In this document: positions 1 through 8,367 of the stretch, one piece after another
Position numbering within the stretch: position 1 is the first letter of the stretch
Layout: every line of letters starts with the position of its first letter
Origin: an uncultured Clostridia bacterium
GTDB taxonomy: Bacteria > Bacillota > Clostridia > Christensenellales > Aristaeellaceae
Assembly: GCA_946408995.1 (NCBI GenBank)
Contig: CAMJUL010000008.1
Coordinates: 1-64,000, forward strand
Length of the DNA stretch: 64,000 nt
Direction of reading: 5' to 3'
Translations under genes and position numbers: made by a program
Notes under the pieces: generated by a model
Told to the model about the DNA's origin: nothing
The model's input: the letters and a program-made list of their open reading frames with translations, nothing else
Databases searched by the model: none

Positions 1-54
1 GGTACGTACGGTGCAATGGGAGGGGCGAGGGCTAACGCCCTCCCTCTACCCTAT
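1..54 (+). mobile_element. 3' end of a group IIC intron (domains V-VI), cut by window start
   Basis: The first bases match the 3' strand of a bacterial domain V hairpin, with the typical 2-nt CG bulge between GGTA and TACGGT. A domain VI hairpin follows (GGGAGGGGCGAGGG pairing with CCCTCCCTC) and the sequence ends in a CTAT terminus. The arrangement is the same as the 3' end of the intron at 8504-9123. The remainder, including any reverse transcriptase, would lie to the left of the window. Positions 55-97 between the intron end and the tRNA fragment hold no gene. Confidence 0.75.
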
Positions 55-97
55 TGTTCACGTCCACATTTCTGTTTGACAACTTGACCGGTAGCCC

Positions 98-153
98 AGA
101 GCACCGTGTTCACATCGCGGGGGTCACAGGTTCGAGTCCTGTTGCGACCACCA
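98..153 (+). tRNA. tRNA-Val(CAC) 3' fragment, 5' part missing
   Basis: The segment runs from the 3' side of the D-stem to the encoded CCA. The anticodon arm is 104-120, with CCGTG pairing CGCGG and a TTCACAT loop, so the anticodon is CAC (valine, codon GUG). The T arm is 126-142 around TTCGAGT. The acceptor 3' strand TGCGACC is 143-149, followed by A and CCA. No GGTCGCA strand or 5' D-stem exists upstream; that sequence belongs to the intron flank instead. The gene is therefore not functional as it stands. Positions 98-143 recur exactly at 8450-8495. Confidence 0.8.
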
Positions 154-155
154 CA

Positions 156-189
156 AAACCTCGAAGGCATAAGGCTTTCGAGGTTTTTT
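156..189 (+). terminator. Rho-independent terminator of the tRNA fragment
   Basis: An inverted repeat, CCTCGAAGG-like arm with CCTTTCGAGG-like arm, is followed immediately by a run of six T. It begins three bases after the CCA end, the usual place for a tRNA terminator. Confidence 0.75.
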
Positions 190-304
190 CTATCTCTCGG
201 ACAAGCATCCTTCTCCCCCTGGGAGGGCCTGGCCGGCATACTGTTAGCTTCTCTCAATTACGCTCATTCACGAACATTCATAATTTAGAGTGTGCAGTTT
301 CATT

Positions 305-434
305 TTCGATGTTGACAGGTTGGTCGACCATTTCGTTCACGCGAGTCGATGTGAACAGCTTGCCGGTTTCGATGTGAACGGCTTGCTGGTTTCGATGTGA
401 ACGGGTACCCTGCTCGATGTGAACGGTTTGCCGG
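305..434. repeat. Four tandem 22-23 bp repeats (TCGATGTGAAC core) plus a degenerate copy
   Basis: Units start at 346, 369, 392 and 414, each beginning TCGATGTGAAC followed by a variable GGCTTGCCGGTT-like half. A degenerate copy lies near 305-330. The units abut with no spacers, so this is not CRISPR. Multiple short terminal repeats are a feature of some insertion sequences, for example the IS21 family, so this could be the eroded end of one; that is inference. The stretches 190-304 and 435-614 hold no gene I can support, though an imperfect inverted repeat (TTCCGGTTTTG / CAAACCGGAA) lies at about 574-612. Confidence 0.6.
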
Positions 435-614
435 ACAGACACACTTCCTATAAGAATAGATATCAGTGTGGCTTTAAAGCCAGAATTCTGTATAGCAATG
501 CGGCAGCATTGAAAAAGCCATACACTTTCTTTGTGCATGGCCGTCAATGGTAGACTGGTGTTTGTACGATTAACTTCCGGTTTTGCTGATCATCGGATTC
601 CGACAAACCGGAAT

Positions 615-1091
615 TCAATAATCAACAAGCCTTCCATAGTCATTCCACTCCCCGAACATCTGACCCTTCTTGGTTTCCATAATCAAGCGTGAAAGCATTT
701 TCTCATATATATCAGGATTTCGTTTTTTATAAAAAGCTATATTTCCTGCTCGTACCCGTTGGTAAAGTGACCGAAATGATTTGAACTTTGACCATACCCG
801 CGCCTGTTTCATGACAGCTTCAATATCAGGGTCAATCCTGAAACTCCGTGCGCCCATCGCAGGGAGAACCGCTCTGCCCGCGCCTGTCATCAAACCAAGC
901 TTTTCCAGACGACGGACACGTTCTTTATTCAACTCCGTCCAATTACTGTTTCTTTGTCTCGGCGTGAATCTCTGCATCCTCACACCGTCAATGACCTCAT
1001 GGGTACTGTCGATCCAGCCAAAACACAGGGCTTCTTCAACAGCATCCAGATAACAGAAAACGTCAGAACTGATCGGTTTCCCTCGCTTCAC
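615..1091 (-). CDS. YdeI/OmpD-associated (bacteriocin-protection) family protein, N-terminally shortened
   Basis: The product is 158 aa with the family core EEALCFGWIDST near residue 20, then QRFTPRQRNSNWTELNKERV and RRLEKLGLM. The family is small, cytoplasmic and poorly understood, linked in some species to bacteriocin or peptide tolerance. The only start is a GTG at 1091. Family members normally carry about 20-30 more residues before this core. The frame continues upstream with a family-like CWITVKRGKP stretch, then hits a TAA at 1134-1136, right at the end of the LysR gene. The N terminus has therefore probably been lost, and the gene may be a remnant. Confidence 0.6.
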   Translation of the reverse strand: MKRGKPISSDVFCYLDAVEEALCFGWIDSTHEVIDGVRMQRFTPRQRNSNWTELNKERVRRLEKLGLMTGAGRAVLPAMGARSFRIDPDIEAVMKQARVWSKFKSFRSLYQRVRAGNIAFYKKRNPDIYEKMLSRLIMETKKGQMFGEWNDYGRLVDY

Positions 1092-1133
1092 GGTGATCCA
1101 GCATGACGGGCAGAAACAATCTGCCTGGAATTC

Positions 1134-2039
1134 TTATAGCGGATTGGCTCCTTCGTCTCTGCGGTTTACAGCCGCGTGATAAAGCAGGCTGACAATATTA
1201 GGCATGGGCCGGTGAGAATCGCAAACCAACGCGATATGCCTTTTTGAAATTGCCTCCTTTAAAAGAACCGGGAACATTTCTCCTCTTTTGATCGAATCAA
1301 CAGCCATATCCTCCGGTACAAATGCGATGCCCAAGTTATGCTTTACCATGGGTATGATCAATCCGGAATTGTCCGCTTCCATTGCAGGGGTCATATGAAT
1401 TCCGTATTTGTAGAAGATGTTATCGCAGAATTTTCTGTATTGCATTCCATGAGAAAGAAGAATAAATGGATATTCGACAAGGTCCGATAATGATACTCGC
1501 TTTCCGTTGAGTTCTGTAAAAGCCGGACCTGCCACAAGAATATCCTGAAATGAACATACCGGCGTGACTGAAAGTTCCTGTGTTTCTGAGAATGGCGTCG
1601 TATTAAAAACCAGATCTATTTCGCCGCTGCGGAGTTTTAAAACCATCTGAGAGGATGAACCAGTATAGATTTTGATGTTGATCTGCTTGTGCGAATTACG
1701 AAAACCGTCAAGAAAATCAAGCAGGAAACATTGCAGCGCGGTCGTTGTCGTGCCGATGTGGATTGTTTGCATGTTCCGTCCGGCAGTTTTATGTATATCC
1801 TGATCAACGCGGTTCAATAGGTTGAAGGGAGTTTCCAGCAAATGGAACAGGTCCTCACCTTCACGGGTAAACTCGACGCCGTTTTTACTTCGGATAAACA
1901 GCTGACAGCCAAGTTCCGCTTCTATGCTGTGAATCACGCGGGTCACAGCCGGCTGGCTGGATAACAGCTCGGCTGCCGCCCGCGTGATATTCTTGTGCTT
2001 TCCTACCGTATAAAAGATTTTATAATGCTCATAATTCAT
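1134..2039 (-). CDS. LysR-family transcriptional regulator
   Basis: This 301-aa DNA-binding regulator has the usual LysR layout. A winged helix-turn-helix occupies residues 1-60 (ITRAAAELLSSQPAVTRVI then LGCQLFIR), and a periplasmic-binding-protein-like effector domain occupies about 90-290. It is transcribed away from the malic enzyme gene. Its consensus promoter (TTGACA, 17 bp, TATAAT) overlaps the malic enzyme promoter. LysR proteins commonly repress themselves and activate the divergent gene in response to a substrate-related effector, so control of the malic enzyme operon is the likely role; the effector cannot be read from sequence. Confidence 0.9.
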   Translation of the reverse strand: MNYEHYKIFYTVGKHKNITRAAAELLSSQPAVTRVIHSIEAELGCQLFIRSKNGVEFTREGEDLFHLLETPFNLLNRVDQDIHKTAGRNMQTIHIGTTTTALQCFLLDFLDGFRNSHKQINIKIYTGSSSQMVLKLRSGEIDLVFNTTPFSETQELSVTPVCSFQDILVAGPAFTELNGKRVSLSDLVEYPFILLSHGMQYRKFCDNIFYKYGIHMTPAMEADNSGLIIPMVKHNLGIAFVPEDMAVDSIKRGEMFPVLLKEAISKRHIALVCDSHRPMPNIVSLLYHAAVNRRDEGANPL

Positions 2040-2079
2040 GTTTTTGCCCTTCTTTCATGATAATTTGTTATGATAAGTG

Positions 2080-2121
2080 ATTATATTGGTATTTTACTGT
2101 TTTGTCAATATTGGCTATAAT
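2080..2121. promoter_or_regulatory. Overlapping divergent promoters between lysR-type gene and malic enzyme gene
   Basis: Minus strand: -35 TTGACA (2103-2108), 17-bp spacer, -10 TATAAT (2080-2085), a perfect sigma-A consensus. Plus strand: -35 TTTACT (2093-2098), 17-bp spacer, -10 TATAAT (2116-2121). The two overlap face to face, so polymerases compete for the site. The TGATAA repeats at about 2059-2076 are candidate LysR contacts. Confidence 0.7.
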
Positions 2122-2183
2122 AAAACCAGAAACAAGCCCTCGCAATGTCTTCCTGAGTGACCTGTGGAAAAGGAGTGATTGGT

Positions 2184-3362
2184 ATGAACTACCGCGAAGA
2201 ATCGCTGAAAAAACATGCGGAATGGAAAGGCAAGATCGAAATTGTTCCCCGTGTTGAGGTGGACAGCCGGGAAAAGCTGTCGCTGGCATACACCCCGGGA
2301 GTGGCTGAGCCCTGCATGGCGATCCACGCAAATCCTGAACTGAGTTATGAGTTAACCAGGCGTTGGAACACGGTGCCTGTGATTACGGACGGCACGGCCG
2401 TTCTGGGGCTGGGTGATATCGGTCCAGAAGCTGGTATGCCTGTTATGGAAGGAAAATGTGCGCTGTTCAAAGCGTTTGGCGATGTGGATGCCTATCCGCT
2501 CTGCATCAATTCCAAGGACACGGAAGAGATCATTCATGGCATCAAGCTGTTCGCCGGTTCTTTCGGAGGCATCAACTTAGAGGATATTTCAGCGCCACGG
2601 TGTTTTGAAATCGAAAGGCGTCTCAAGGAGGAACTGGATATTCCTGTCTTTCACGATGACCAGCACGGCACGGCCATTGTGACCGCAGCGGCCCTGATAA
2701 ACGCCCTCAAACTGGCCGGAAAAAAGATGGAAGAGGTTCGCGTTGTCGTCAATGGCGCGGGTGCCGCTGGCATTGCCATTTCAAAATATCTGATGGCCTT
2801 CGGCGTGCGGGATGTGACCGCGTGTGACAAAATCGGCATCATCGTAGAGGGAGATACGCGTTTTAATCCTGTCCAGCAGGAATTGGCCAAGGTAACCAAC
2901 CGACGCAGGATAACAGGGACACTGGCCGACGCACTCAGAGGAGCGGACGTGCTGGTAGGCGTATCAGGCCCCAACTGCGTTACCAAAGACATGGTGCGTT
3001 CCATGGCGGAAAAGCCCATTCTTTTTACCTGCGCCAATCCCACGCCTGAAATTCTGCCGCAGGACGCCAAAGAAGCCGGGGCTTTTATTGTGGGTACTGG
3101 CTCTTCAGAATATCCCAATCAGATCAACAATGTGCTGGTGTTCCCGGGCCTGTTCCGCGGCGCGCTGGATGTACGCGCTTCTACCGTGAACCAGGAAATG
3201 ATGATGGCGGCTTCCAGAGGCATTGCGGCCTGTGTGAAAGACGAGGAACTGCGGACGGATTATGTTCTGCCCTATGCTTACGACAAGCGCGCCCATGAAT
3301 CGGTAGCGGAAGCGGTGCGAAAAGCGGCCATTGATACAGGCGTGGCGAAGCTGGTAAAGTAG
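2184..3362 (+). CDS. NAD(P)-dependent malic enzyme
   Basis: The enzyme decarboxylates malate to pyruvate with reduction of NAD(P) in the cytoplasm. It is 392 aa, the short bacterial form without a phosphotransacetylase tail. Signatures are YTPGVAEPC near residue 36, TDGTAVLGLGDIGP near 69, the metal/malate motif HDDQHGTAIV near 156 and the nucleotide-binding NGAGAAGIAI near 189. I chose ATG 2184, which has AGGAG eight bases upstream, over an in-frame ATG at 2157 that has no binding site. It is first in an operon with the three genes that follow (gaps about 15 nt) and diverges from a LysR gene. Confidence 0.95.
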   Translation: MNYREESLKKHAEWKGKIEIVPRVEVDSREKLSLAYTPGVAEPCMAIHANPELSYELTRRWNTVPVITDGTAVLGLGDIGPEAGMPVMEGKCALFKAFGDVDAYPLCINSKDTEEIIHGIKLFAGSFGGINLEDISAPRCFEIERRLKEELDIPVFHDDQHGTAIVTAAALINALKLAGKKMEEVRVVVNGAGAAGIAISKYLMAFGVRDVTACDKIGIIVEGDTRFNPVQQELAKVTNRRRITGTLADALRGADVLVGVSGPNCVTKDMVRSMAEKPILFTCANPTPEILPQDAKEAGAFIVGTGSSEYPNQINNVLVFPGLFRGALDVRASTVNQEMMMAASRGIAACVKDEELRTDYVLPYAYDKRAHESVAEAVRKAAIDTGVAKLVK

Positions 3363-3377
3363 CAGGAGAAGATAGCA

Positions 3378-4619
3378 ATGCGGAAAAACAGGAGTTTATT
3401 ACTGATTCTGATCGTCATGGCTGTCCTTACCGTTTTGGCATACTGGAAACCTGCTGTAGTTAAAGAAACGCTTACCACATGGGAAGTACCGGCCGAAGAA
3501 GGCGCGATAACCGCAAGCTTTACCGATGACGGCAATCATGGCTACATTCTATCCCTGGAAGGCAGCGGACGTATTCGGGATTTTGCGTCCTCCAAGGACG
3601 CGCCGTGGTATGCAAGCTCCGGCCGGGTTACAAAAATCAACTTGTCTGAAGGCATCACCGCCATTGGAGATAATGCGTTCCCTGAATGCCGTTATGTAAA
3701 GTCAGTCATTATTCCCACTGCCATTCAACAGATCGGGACCAACGCTTTTGCAGACAGCACAAAACTGTGTGCTTACGGCAATGTGTCCGCCAATGATGAA
3801 CGACGGATCTATCAGTATTCGGAAGGCAAGCCGGTGCATGGTGGTTATTATTGGCATCTTGCTGATGGTCAGGAAGTGCTGTGGGATGTAACCCGGGTTT
3901 TGTTCATAGGAAACAGCTTCACATATACTTTTGATATCGATCAGTTATTTGACAAGGTCGCGACAGCGGCCGGTGCAAGCGTGCTTGTGGAACGAATCAC
4001 CATTGGAGCACATAATGTATCTCAGTTTGCTGATCCTGCCGATGAAGGCGGCGCTATGGTGGAGGCAGCGCTGACCGCTTCCTCAGACTATGATATCATT
4101 GTGATTCAGGAGCAGAGCACGCGCCCCCTGACGAACTTTGACCTGTTTCTTGAGGGAACAGCCAAATTGACAAGAAGGATCCACGACACCCAGGATCATT
4201 GCACCATTTACTTATATTCGACATGGGGGTATCCCAAACAAACCGCTGTCAGCGGTCAGACCATTCCCCAGATGGAAGCGGACCTTCGTGCAGCCTACGC
4301 AGCTGTCGGAAAGGAATTGGGCGTGGATATATCGCCGGTAGGCGCTGCTTTTTCAAAAACCTACACCGAGCATCCTGAGATCAACCTGTATTCGGGTGAT
4401 GAGCAGCATCCTTCCTACGCAGGCGCGTACCTATCTGCTTGTGTTCATGTGGGCAAGTTGCTGGGAATTGATCCTCGCTCTTCTGCTTTTGATGGTTATC
4501 CTTTGCCCGAAAACCCCCGCGCTGAAGATCCCGTCTATGCAAATGACACGGAATTCAGCAAAGAAATCAGTGAAATACTTCGGCAAGCCGCGTATTCCAC
4601 AGTCTTTGAATCAAAATAA
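3378..4619 (+). CDS. Membrane-anchored SGNH hydrolase with BspA-like leucine-rich segment
   Basis: The protein is 413 aa with an N-terminal membrane anchor or signal segment (residues 6-22). A BspA/LRR_5-type stretch follows at about 88-130 (INLSEGITAIGDNAF, then IIPTAIQQIGTNAF). The second half is an SGNH/GDSL-like domain: GNSFT with probable nucleophile Ser180, and DEQHPS near the C terminus with Asp341 and His344 completing the triad. Such enzymes add or remove acyl groups on sugars or peptides outside the cell. Fusion of an adhesive-type LRR to an SGNH domain suggests a surface-acting deacylase, but the substrate is unknown. It sits between malic enzyme and a lipoprotein gene in one operon. 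Confidence 0.8.
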   Translation: MRKNRSLLLILIVMAVLTVLAYWKPAVVKETLTTWEVPAEEGAITASFTDDGNHGYILSLEGSGRIRDFASSKDAPWYASSGRVTKINLSEGITAIGDNAFPECRYVKSVIIPTAIQQIGTNAFADSTKLCAYGNVSANDERRIYQYSEGKPVHGGYYWHLADGQEVLWDVTRVLFIGNSFTYTFDIDQLFDKVATAAGASVLVERITIGAHNVSQFADPADEGGAMVEAALTASSDYDIIVIQEQSTRPLTNFDLFLEGTAKLTRRIHDTQDHCTIYLYSTWGYPKQTAVSGQTIPQMEADLRAAYAAVGKELGVDISPVGAAFSKTYTEHPEINLYSGDEQHPSYAGAYLSACVHVGKLLGIDPRSSAFDGYPLPENPRAEDPVYANDTEFSKEISEILRQAAYSTVFESK

Positions 4620-4633
4620 AAAGGAGACAGGCA

Positions 4634-5869
4634 ATGAAAAAGCGTATAATCGTGGTGCTACTGTTATTAGCGCTGTGTTTACTGGCCATGACTGGATGCT
4701 CCCCGGTTAAAGGATTTGAAAAGGATATCCAGGTGATTCTGGAAATAAATGGTGTTTATTCCGGGGTTGAGACTGTGAACATTTTCAACAACGCGGTGCT
4801 GCCGGAACCGTCCACTCCGGAGAATAAGGTGTTCTACGGCTGGACCACCCAAGAGAATTGGAATGAAGAAGAAGCGGCATCTGTTCCTGTCATCGAGAAT
4901 AAAGGCCTGGTTCGTTTCAGCGACATCAAGGACGCCATTCGCGGAGCAGCTCAAAGTGTAACACTGCGCGCGGTGTTCATCCCAGCTCCGCGCCGTGATC
5001 TGGTCATCGCGTGGTATTCCAAGGAAAATACCTCCGGCCTGAATCAGAGTCATATTGATACCTTCCAGGCAAAGCTCTACCAGTATTTAGCCAGTCGGGG
5101 TTATCAGCCTGAAGGGATGAGTATTCTTATCCGTGCCTATGACGGTGGTGTAGCCGATACCTGCGCGGCGATTTCAAAAGACGGCGACGTGGATATCATG
5201 CTTGGCTGGTCCAACAGCAACAATCTTACCGGGACCGGAGGCTGGACAGAAGGAGTGGATTTTGCAGAGAACGTGGGCGGCATTCAGGTAGGAGACAAGG
5301 AGCGGTACGTCGCCCGCATCAGTGATACCGAATTGTGCCTGAAGGTGTATGCCTGGATTCAGGAGGCCTACGGCTCCGGAGCAGCGGAGACATCTGCCTC
5401 GGATGCATCCTCTGTATCTGCTGATACGCCTTCTGTAACGAATGTGCCTTCCTCTTCGGATCATTCCGGATCCACTGAACAAGACAGCCGTCCGCTCGTC
5501 ATCGGCTGGTATGCCAAATCTGAAACCTCCGGTTTGAATGCTGCCATGATGGAGAAATTTCAGGCGATGCTTCTGACTGAACTGGCGAATCAGGGGTACA
5601 CAGCGGATACCATGAACATCGTGATCCGGCCTTATGAAGGAAAGGTTGCCGATGTGCAGGATGCTGTGACCAAAGATGGAGATGTTGATGTGATGGTCGG
5701 CATGAAAGCCTTTGCGCTGGAAGGTGTCCAGATGGAAGTGCAGGAAGATGTGGTGATGGGTGAAAAAAGCGACAGACGCATCCATCGGATCTCTGACCGG
5801 GAAGTTGCTAAAGCAGTTTTTGAATGGCTGAAAACAGACGATGCAAGAAGCGCTTTCAAACCTGATTGA
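4634..5869 (+). CDS. Lipoprotein with InlB-type repeat and two tandem copies of an unassigned domain
   Basis: A lipoprotein signal ends in LLAMTGC, with lipidated Cys22. Residues about 33-75 resemble a Listeria-Bacteroides/InlB B-repeat (VETVNIF then KVFYGWTT). Two similar halves follow. Half one starts near residue 121 (DLVIAWYSKENTSGLN) and half two near 276 (PLVIGWYAKSETSGLN). Each continues with a conserved KDGDVDIM/KDGDVDVM stretch and an R-I-S-D motif. A Ser-rich linker of about 38 residues separates them. The halves recall solute-binding-protein lobes, but I cannot name the family. The protein is predicted on the outer face of the membrane, encoded between two hydrolases. AAGGAG precedes ATG 4634. 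Confidence 0.75.
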   Translation: MKKRIIVVLLLLALCLLAMTGCSPVKGFEKDIQVILEINGVYSGVETVNIFNNAVLPEPSTPENKVFYGWTTQENWNEEEAASVPVIENKGLVRFSDIKDAIRGAAQSVTLRAVFIPAPRRDLVIAWYSKENTSGLNQSHIDTFQAKLYQYLASRGYQPEGMSILIRAYDGGVADTCAAISKDGDVDIMLGWSNSNNLTGTGGWTEGVDFAENVGGIQVGDKERYVARISDTELCLKVYAWIQEAYGSGAAETSASDASSVSADTPSVTNVPSSSDHSGSTEQDSRPLVIGWYAKSETSGLNAAMMEKFQAMLLTELANQGYTADTMNIVIRPYEGKVADVQDAVTKDGDVDVMVGMKAFALEGVQMEVQEDVVMGEKSDRRIHRISDREVAKAVFEWLKTDDARSAFKPD

Positions 5870-5883
5870 AGGGAGAAAGAAAG

Positions 5884-8214
5884 ATGTATATGAAGAAGAA
5901 GCTGATGAAAGCTGCCGCAGTCTGCTCTTACGTCTTCACCGGGCTATGGATGATCGCCGCCGGCTGCTGCTATGCTCTTTCCAATAAGCTGTACTGGTTA
6001 TTTGCCATCTTTGCGCTGATCACCCTTGTCAATGGCTTTGTCATTACAGATATCCGTAGTAAAATAAAATCTGTAAAGCTGGAAAAGAAGGAGCAGTCCC
6101 GCTACCTGTTTTGCCTGGTTCTTAGCATCCTGTGTCCTCCAGCTTTTGTTCTGAATTGCATTGCCTGCTTCCGTACTCAGGATGATGAGCTGGTGGTCAT
6201 TCGCCAAAATGCAGCAGTAAAAGACAAAAAAGAAAAGCAGGAGAAGCCCCTGCTCAGGTCTGCGCGTTTTATCACGCTGTGTGTGGCTCTATTAACGGTA
6301 TTTGTGAGCAGTTTTGCCGCCCATATCTTTGAAACCTCCCATTTTACCGTGAGGGTAAGTGATTTTACGCTCACCCAGGAGATGACGCAGCAGTACAATG
6401 GCGGTGAAATCAACGGTAAGAAATTCATCATGCCCAACGATACCACTTATGCGGTCACCATGTATGTGCCGGAAACCGCGTCTGAAGAAAACCCCGCACC
6501 CGTAGTTTTCGTGCTGCCCGGTTTCACACGTACGAAAGCCACAATGGCACAATACTGCATCGAATTATCCCGCAGAGGTGCGGTTGTGTTCTGCTCTGAT
6601 CCGGGCGGACAGGGAAGCACTACTGAAACTTCCACCACCGGAGCCAATGGCATCGAATACCTGGTGCAGTATGTATATAACAACACCGATGACTTCAAGT
6701 TCTGCGATAAAACGCGCTTCGGCGCTGTAGGACACTCAGCTGGCGGCGGAAATGTGTGCACTCTGGCCGCTGATATGGCCGGCTACAGTTTTAAGGAAAG
6801 CGTGATCAAAGCAGTCTATATATCCGGCTATATCAAGGTTTCATCCGCCAACAAGTATACGAATCTGCGCTGCAATGCCGCACTTTCATACGCATATTAT
6901 GATGAGGGTGCTTTCCGCTATCAGACGGATTCCTCCGCTTTCGAGGTGGTGACGCGCAGGTTTATCAATGAAGTGAACGGCAAGGACAATGGATATGACA
7001 CAGTTGCTTTCGATTATGGTTACGGTGACATGAGCGAAGGAACCTACCGCATAATTCACCGGGAAGAGATCAATCACTGCTTTGAGATGTACGATCCCAT
7101 CAGCATTGCCAACACAGTGGATTTCTTCAACGAAACACTCAACATGCAGTCAGGTATCCCTGGGAACAGCCAAATATGGTTTGGCAAGGAATTCTTTAAT
7201 GGATTGGCGCTTGCAGCCGCTTTCACCTTCATGATCGCATTCTGTGCGGTTCTGATGAAACTGCCCTTCTTTGCTGAAATGAAGGAGAGCCAGAAAGCGG
7301 TATCCGCTGTGCCGGTTCTGAAAGAACACCAGACCATTTCTCATAAGGTCATCTTCTGGTTCTGCATCATACTGACAGCTGTCATTGCATGCCTGGATTA
7401 CATTCCGCTCGCCAATCTGTCCATCCAAATATTTCCTACGGGCAATTCAGCCAGCGTCTTTACCTTTGTATTCCCGGCGCGCATGATCAATGCGATCCTG
7501 CTGTGGGCTGTGATCAACGGAACAATTGGCCTGATCATTTTCTTCGGCACAACATTAATTGAATATGCTTATGAAAAAGCCGCTTCCAAAGCCCGGGGAG
7601 AAGCGATGGAGCCCTTTGATTGGGGAAAGTTCAAAGCCATTAAGATTTGCCGGGGCGAGAATTCAAGTGTGCTGGTCAATACCCTCAAAGCAGTACTGCT
7701 GGCACTGATGATGTTTGCTGCTTTTTACCTGCTGGTGCAAATTTGCTTCCGCCTGTTCCATCAGGACTTCCGTTTCATGCTGATCTCCGCGTCTCCGCTG
7801 AATGCGCGGATGTTTGTCACGGCCTGGGAGTATATTCCACTTGTCTTTATCTTCTATATCTCCAATTCGATCCGTGTCAATTGCAGCATTGGCCGCGAAG
7901 GCTGGAGCGAATGGAAGACTCTGCTGGTTGGCGCGCTGGCTAACAGTATCGGCCTGGCTTTCATTCTGCTGATCAACTACGTGTGCTATTTTTCTCAGGG
8001 TTCTCCATTCTACGGCTATTGGGGCAACGGTACCGAAGTCTGGCTGTATGTCAACATGGTATTTGCGCTGGTCGTAATGATGTTCCTTCTGCCTATTTTC
8101 AACCGTCTGTTCTATAAACTGACTGGCAATGTATGGACAGGGGCAATGGCTTGCTGTATGATCTTCATCATGATGACCATTTCCGCATCGGTTTCCTATA
8201 TTCCGATGTATTGA
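5884..8214 (+). CDS. Multi-pass membrane protein with extracytoplasmic alpha/beta hydrolase domain
   Basis: From ATG 5884 the protein is 776 aa; AAGGGAG lies upstream, which I prefer to the TTG at 5866 that overlaps the previous stop. Two N-terminal helices (about 10-55) are followed by another helix near 135. An alpha/beta hydrolase domain then carries the nucleophile elbow GHSAGG at Ser285. The C-terminal half has about seven to eight further helices. The hydrolase part resembles dienelactone-hydrolase/acetyl-esterase-like enzymes. With the SGNH protein and lipoprotein encoded just before, it suggests a surface de-esterification apparatus. Substrate and orientation are inferred. Confidence 0.8.
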   Translation: MYMKKKLMKAAAVCSYVFTGLWMIAAGCCYALSNKLYWLFAIFALITLVNGFVITDIRSKIKSVKLEKKEQSRYLFCLVLSILCPPAFVLNCIACFRTQDDELVVIRQNAAVKDKKEKQEKPLLRSARFITLCVALLTVFVSSFAAHIFETSHFTVRVSDFTLTQEMTQQYNGGEINGKKFIMPNDTTYAVTMYVPETASEENPAPVVFVLPGFTRTKATMAQYCIELSRRGAVVFCSDPGGQGSTTETSTTGANGIEYLVQYVYNNTDDFKFCDKTRFGAVGHSAGGGNVCTLAADMAGYSFKESVIKAVYISGYIKVSSANKYTNLRCNAALSYAYYDEGAFRYQTDSSAFEVVTRRFINEVNGKDNGYDTVAFDYGYGDMSEGTYRIIHREEINHCFEMYDPISIANTVDFFNETLNMQSGIPGNSQIWFGKEFFNGLALAAAFTFMIAFCAVLMKLPFFAEMKESQKAVSAVPVLKEHQTISHKVIFWFCIILTAVIACLDYIPLANLSIQIFPTGNSASVFTFVFPARMINAILLWAVINGTIGLIIFFGTTLIEYAYEKAASKARGEAMEPFDWGKFKAIKICRGENSSVLVNTLKAVLLALMMFAAFYLLVQICFRLFHQDFRFMLISASPLNARMFVTAWEYIPLVFIFYISNSIRVNCSIGREGWSEWKTLLVGALANSIGLAFILLINYVCYFSQGSPFYGYWGNGTEVWLYVNMVFALVVMMFLLPIFNRLFYKLTGNVWTGAMACCMIFIMMTISASVSYIPMY

Positions 8215-8297
8215 TTATTAAAGAAAGACGGAAAAAGGATCGCGCAAAGCTGTTCGCAAACTTTGAAGCTTTCAAGGCCAAATTCAAAAAAGAATAA
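8211..8297 (+). CDS. Possible 28-aa basic peptide overlapping the previous stop
   Basis: A TTG at 8211 overlaps the TGA of the membrane hydrolase gene and opens a 28-codon frame rich in Lys, Arg, Phe and Ala, ending FKAKFKKE. The overlap would allow translational coupling. No independent ribosome binding site is visible and the length is too short for family recognition, so this may be chance. Confidence 0.2.
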   Translation: MIIKERRKKDRAKLFANFEAFKAKFKKE

Positions 8298-8304
8298 CTT
8301 TCAC

Positions 8305-8367
8305 TGCACCCGGGTGCAAATGAAGAAATGCACCCGGGTGCAGAGGGTGCAAGTGTACCCGGGTGCA
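8305..8367. repeat. Three 14-bp palindromes spaced 24-25 bp apart
   Basis: TGCACCCGGGTGCA occurs exactly at 8305-8318 and 8329-8342, and with one change (TGTACCCGGGTGCA) at 8354-8367. The third sits inside a 20-bp near-palindrome, AAGTG..CACTT. A partial copy (ACCGGGTGC) borders the tRNA fragment at 8439-8447. No T-run follows any copy, so they are not standard terminators. The spacing is near 2.4 helical turns. They may be protein-binding sites or a mobile-element end. Confidence 0.7.

Noticed and set aside
51..257. Antisense frame over the tRNA fragment containing NRTRTCDPRDVNTVL
   Set aside because: It is the reverse complement of tRNA sequence and recurs at 8301-8522 for the same reason; such frames are a known annotation artefact.
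346..434. CRISPR array
   Set aside because: Units abut with no spacers and diverge in their second half.
8305..8367. CRISPR or terminator array
   Set aside because: Only three 14-bp palindromes with 10-11 bp gaps and no T-runs.
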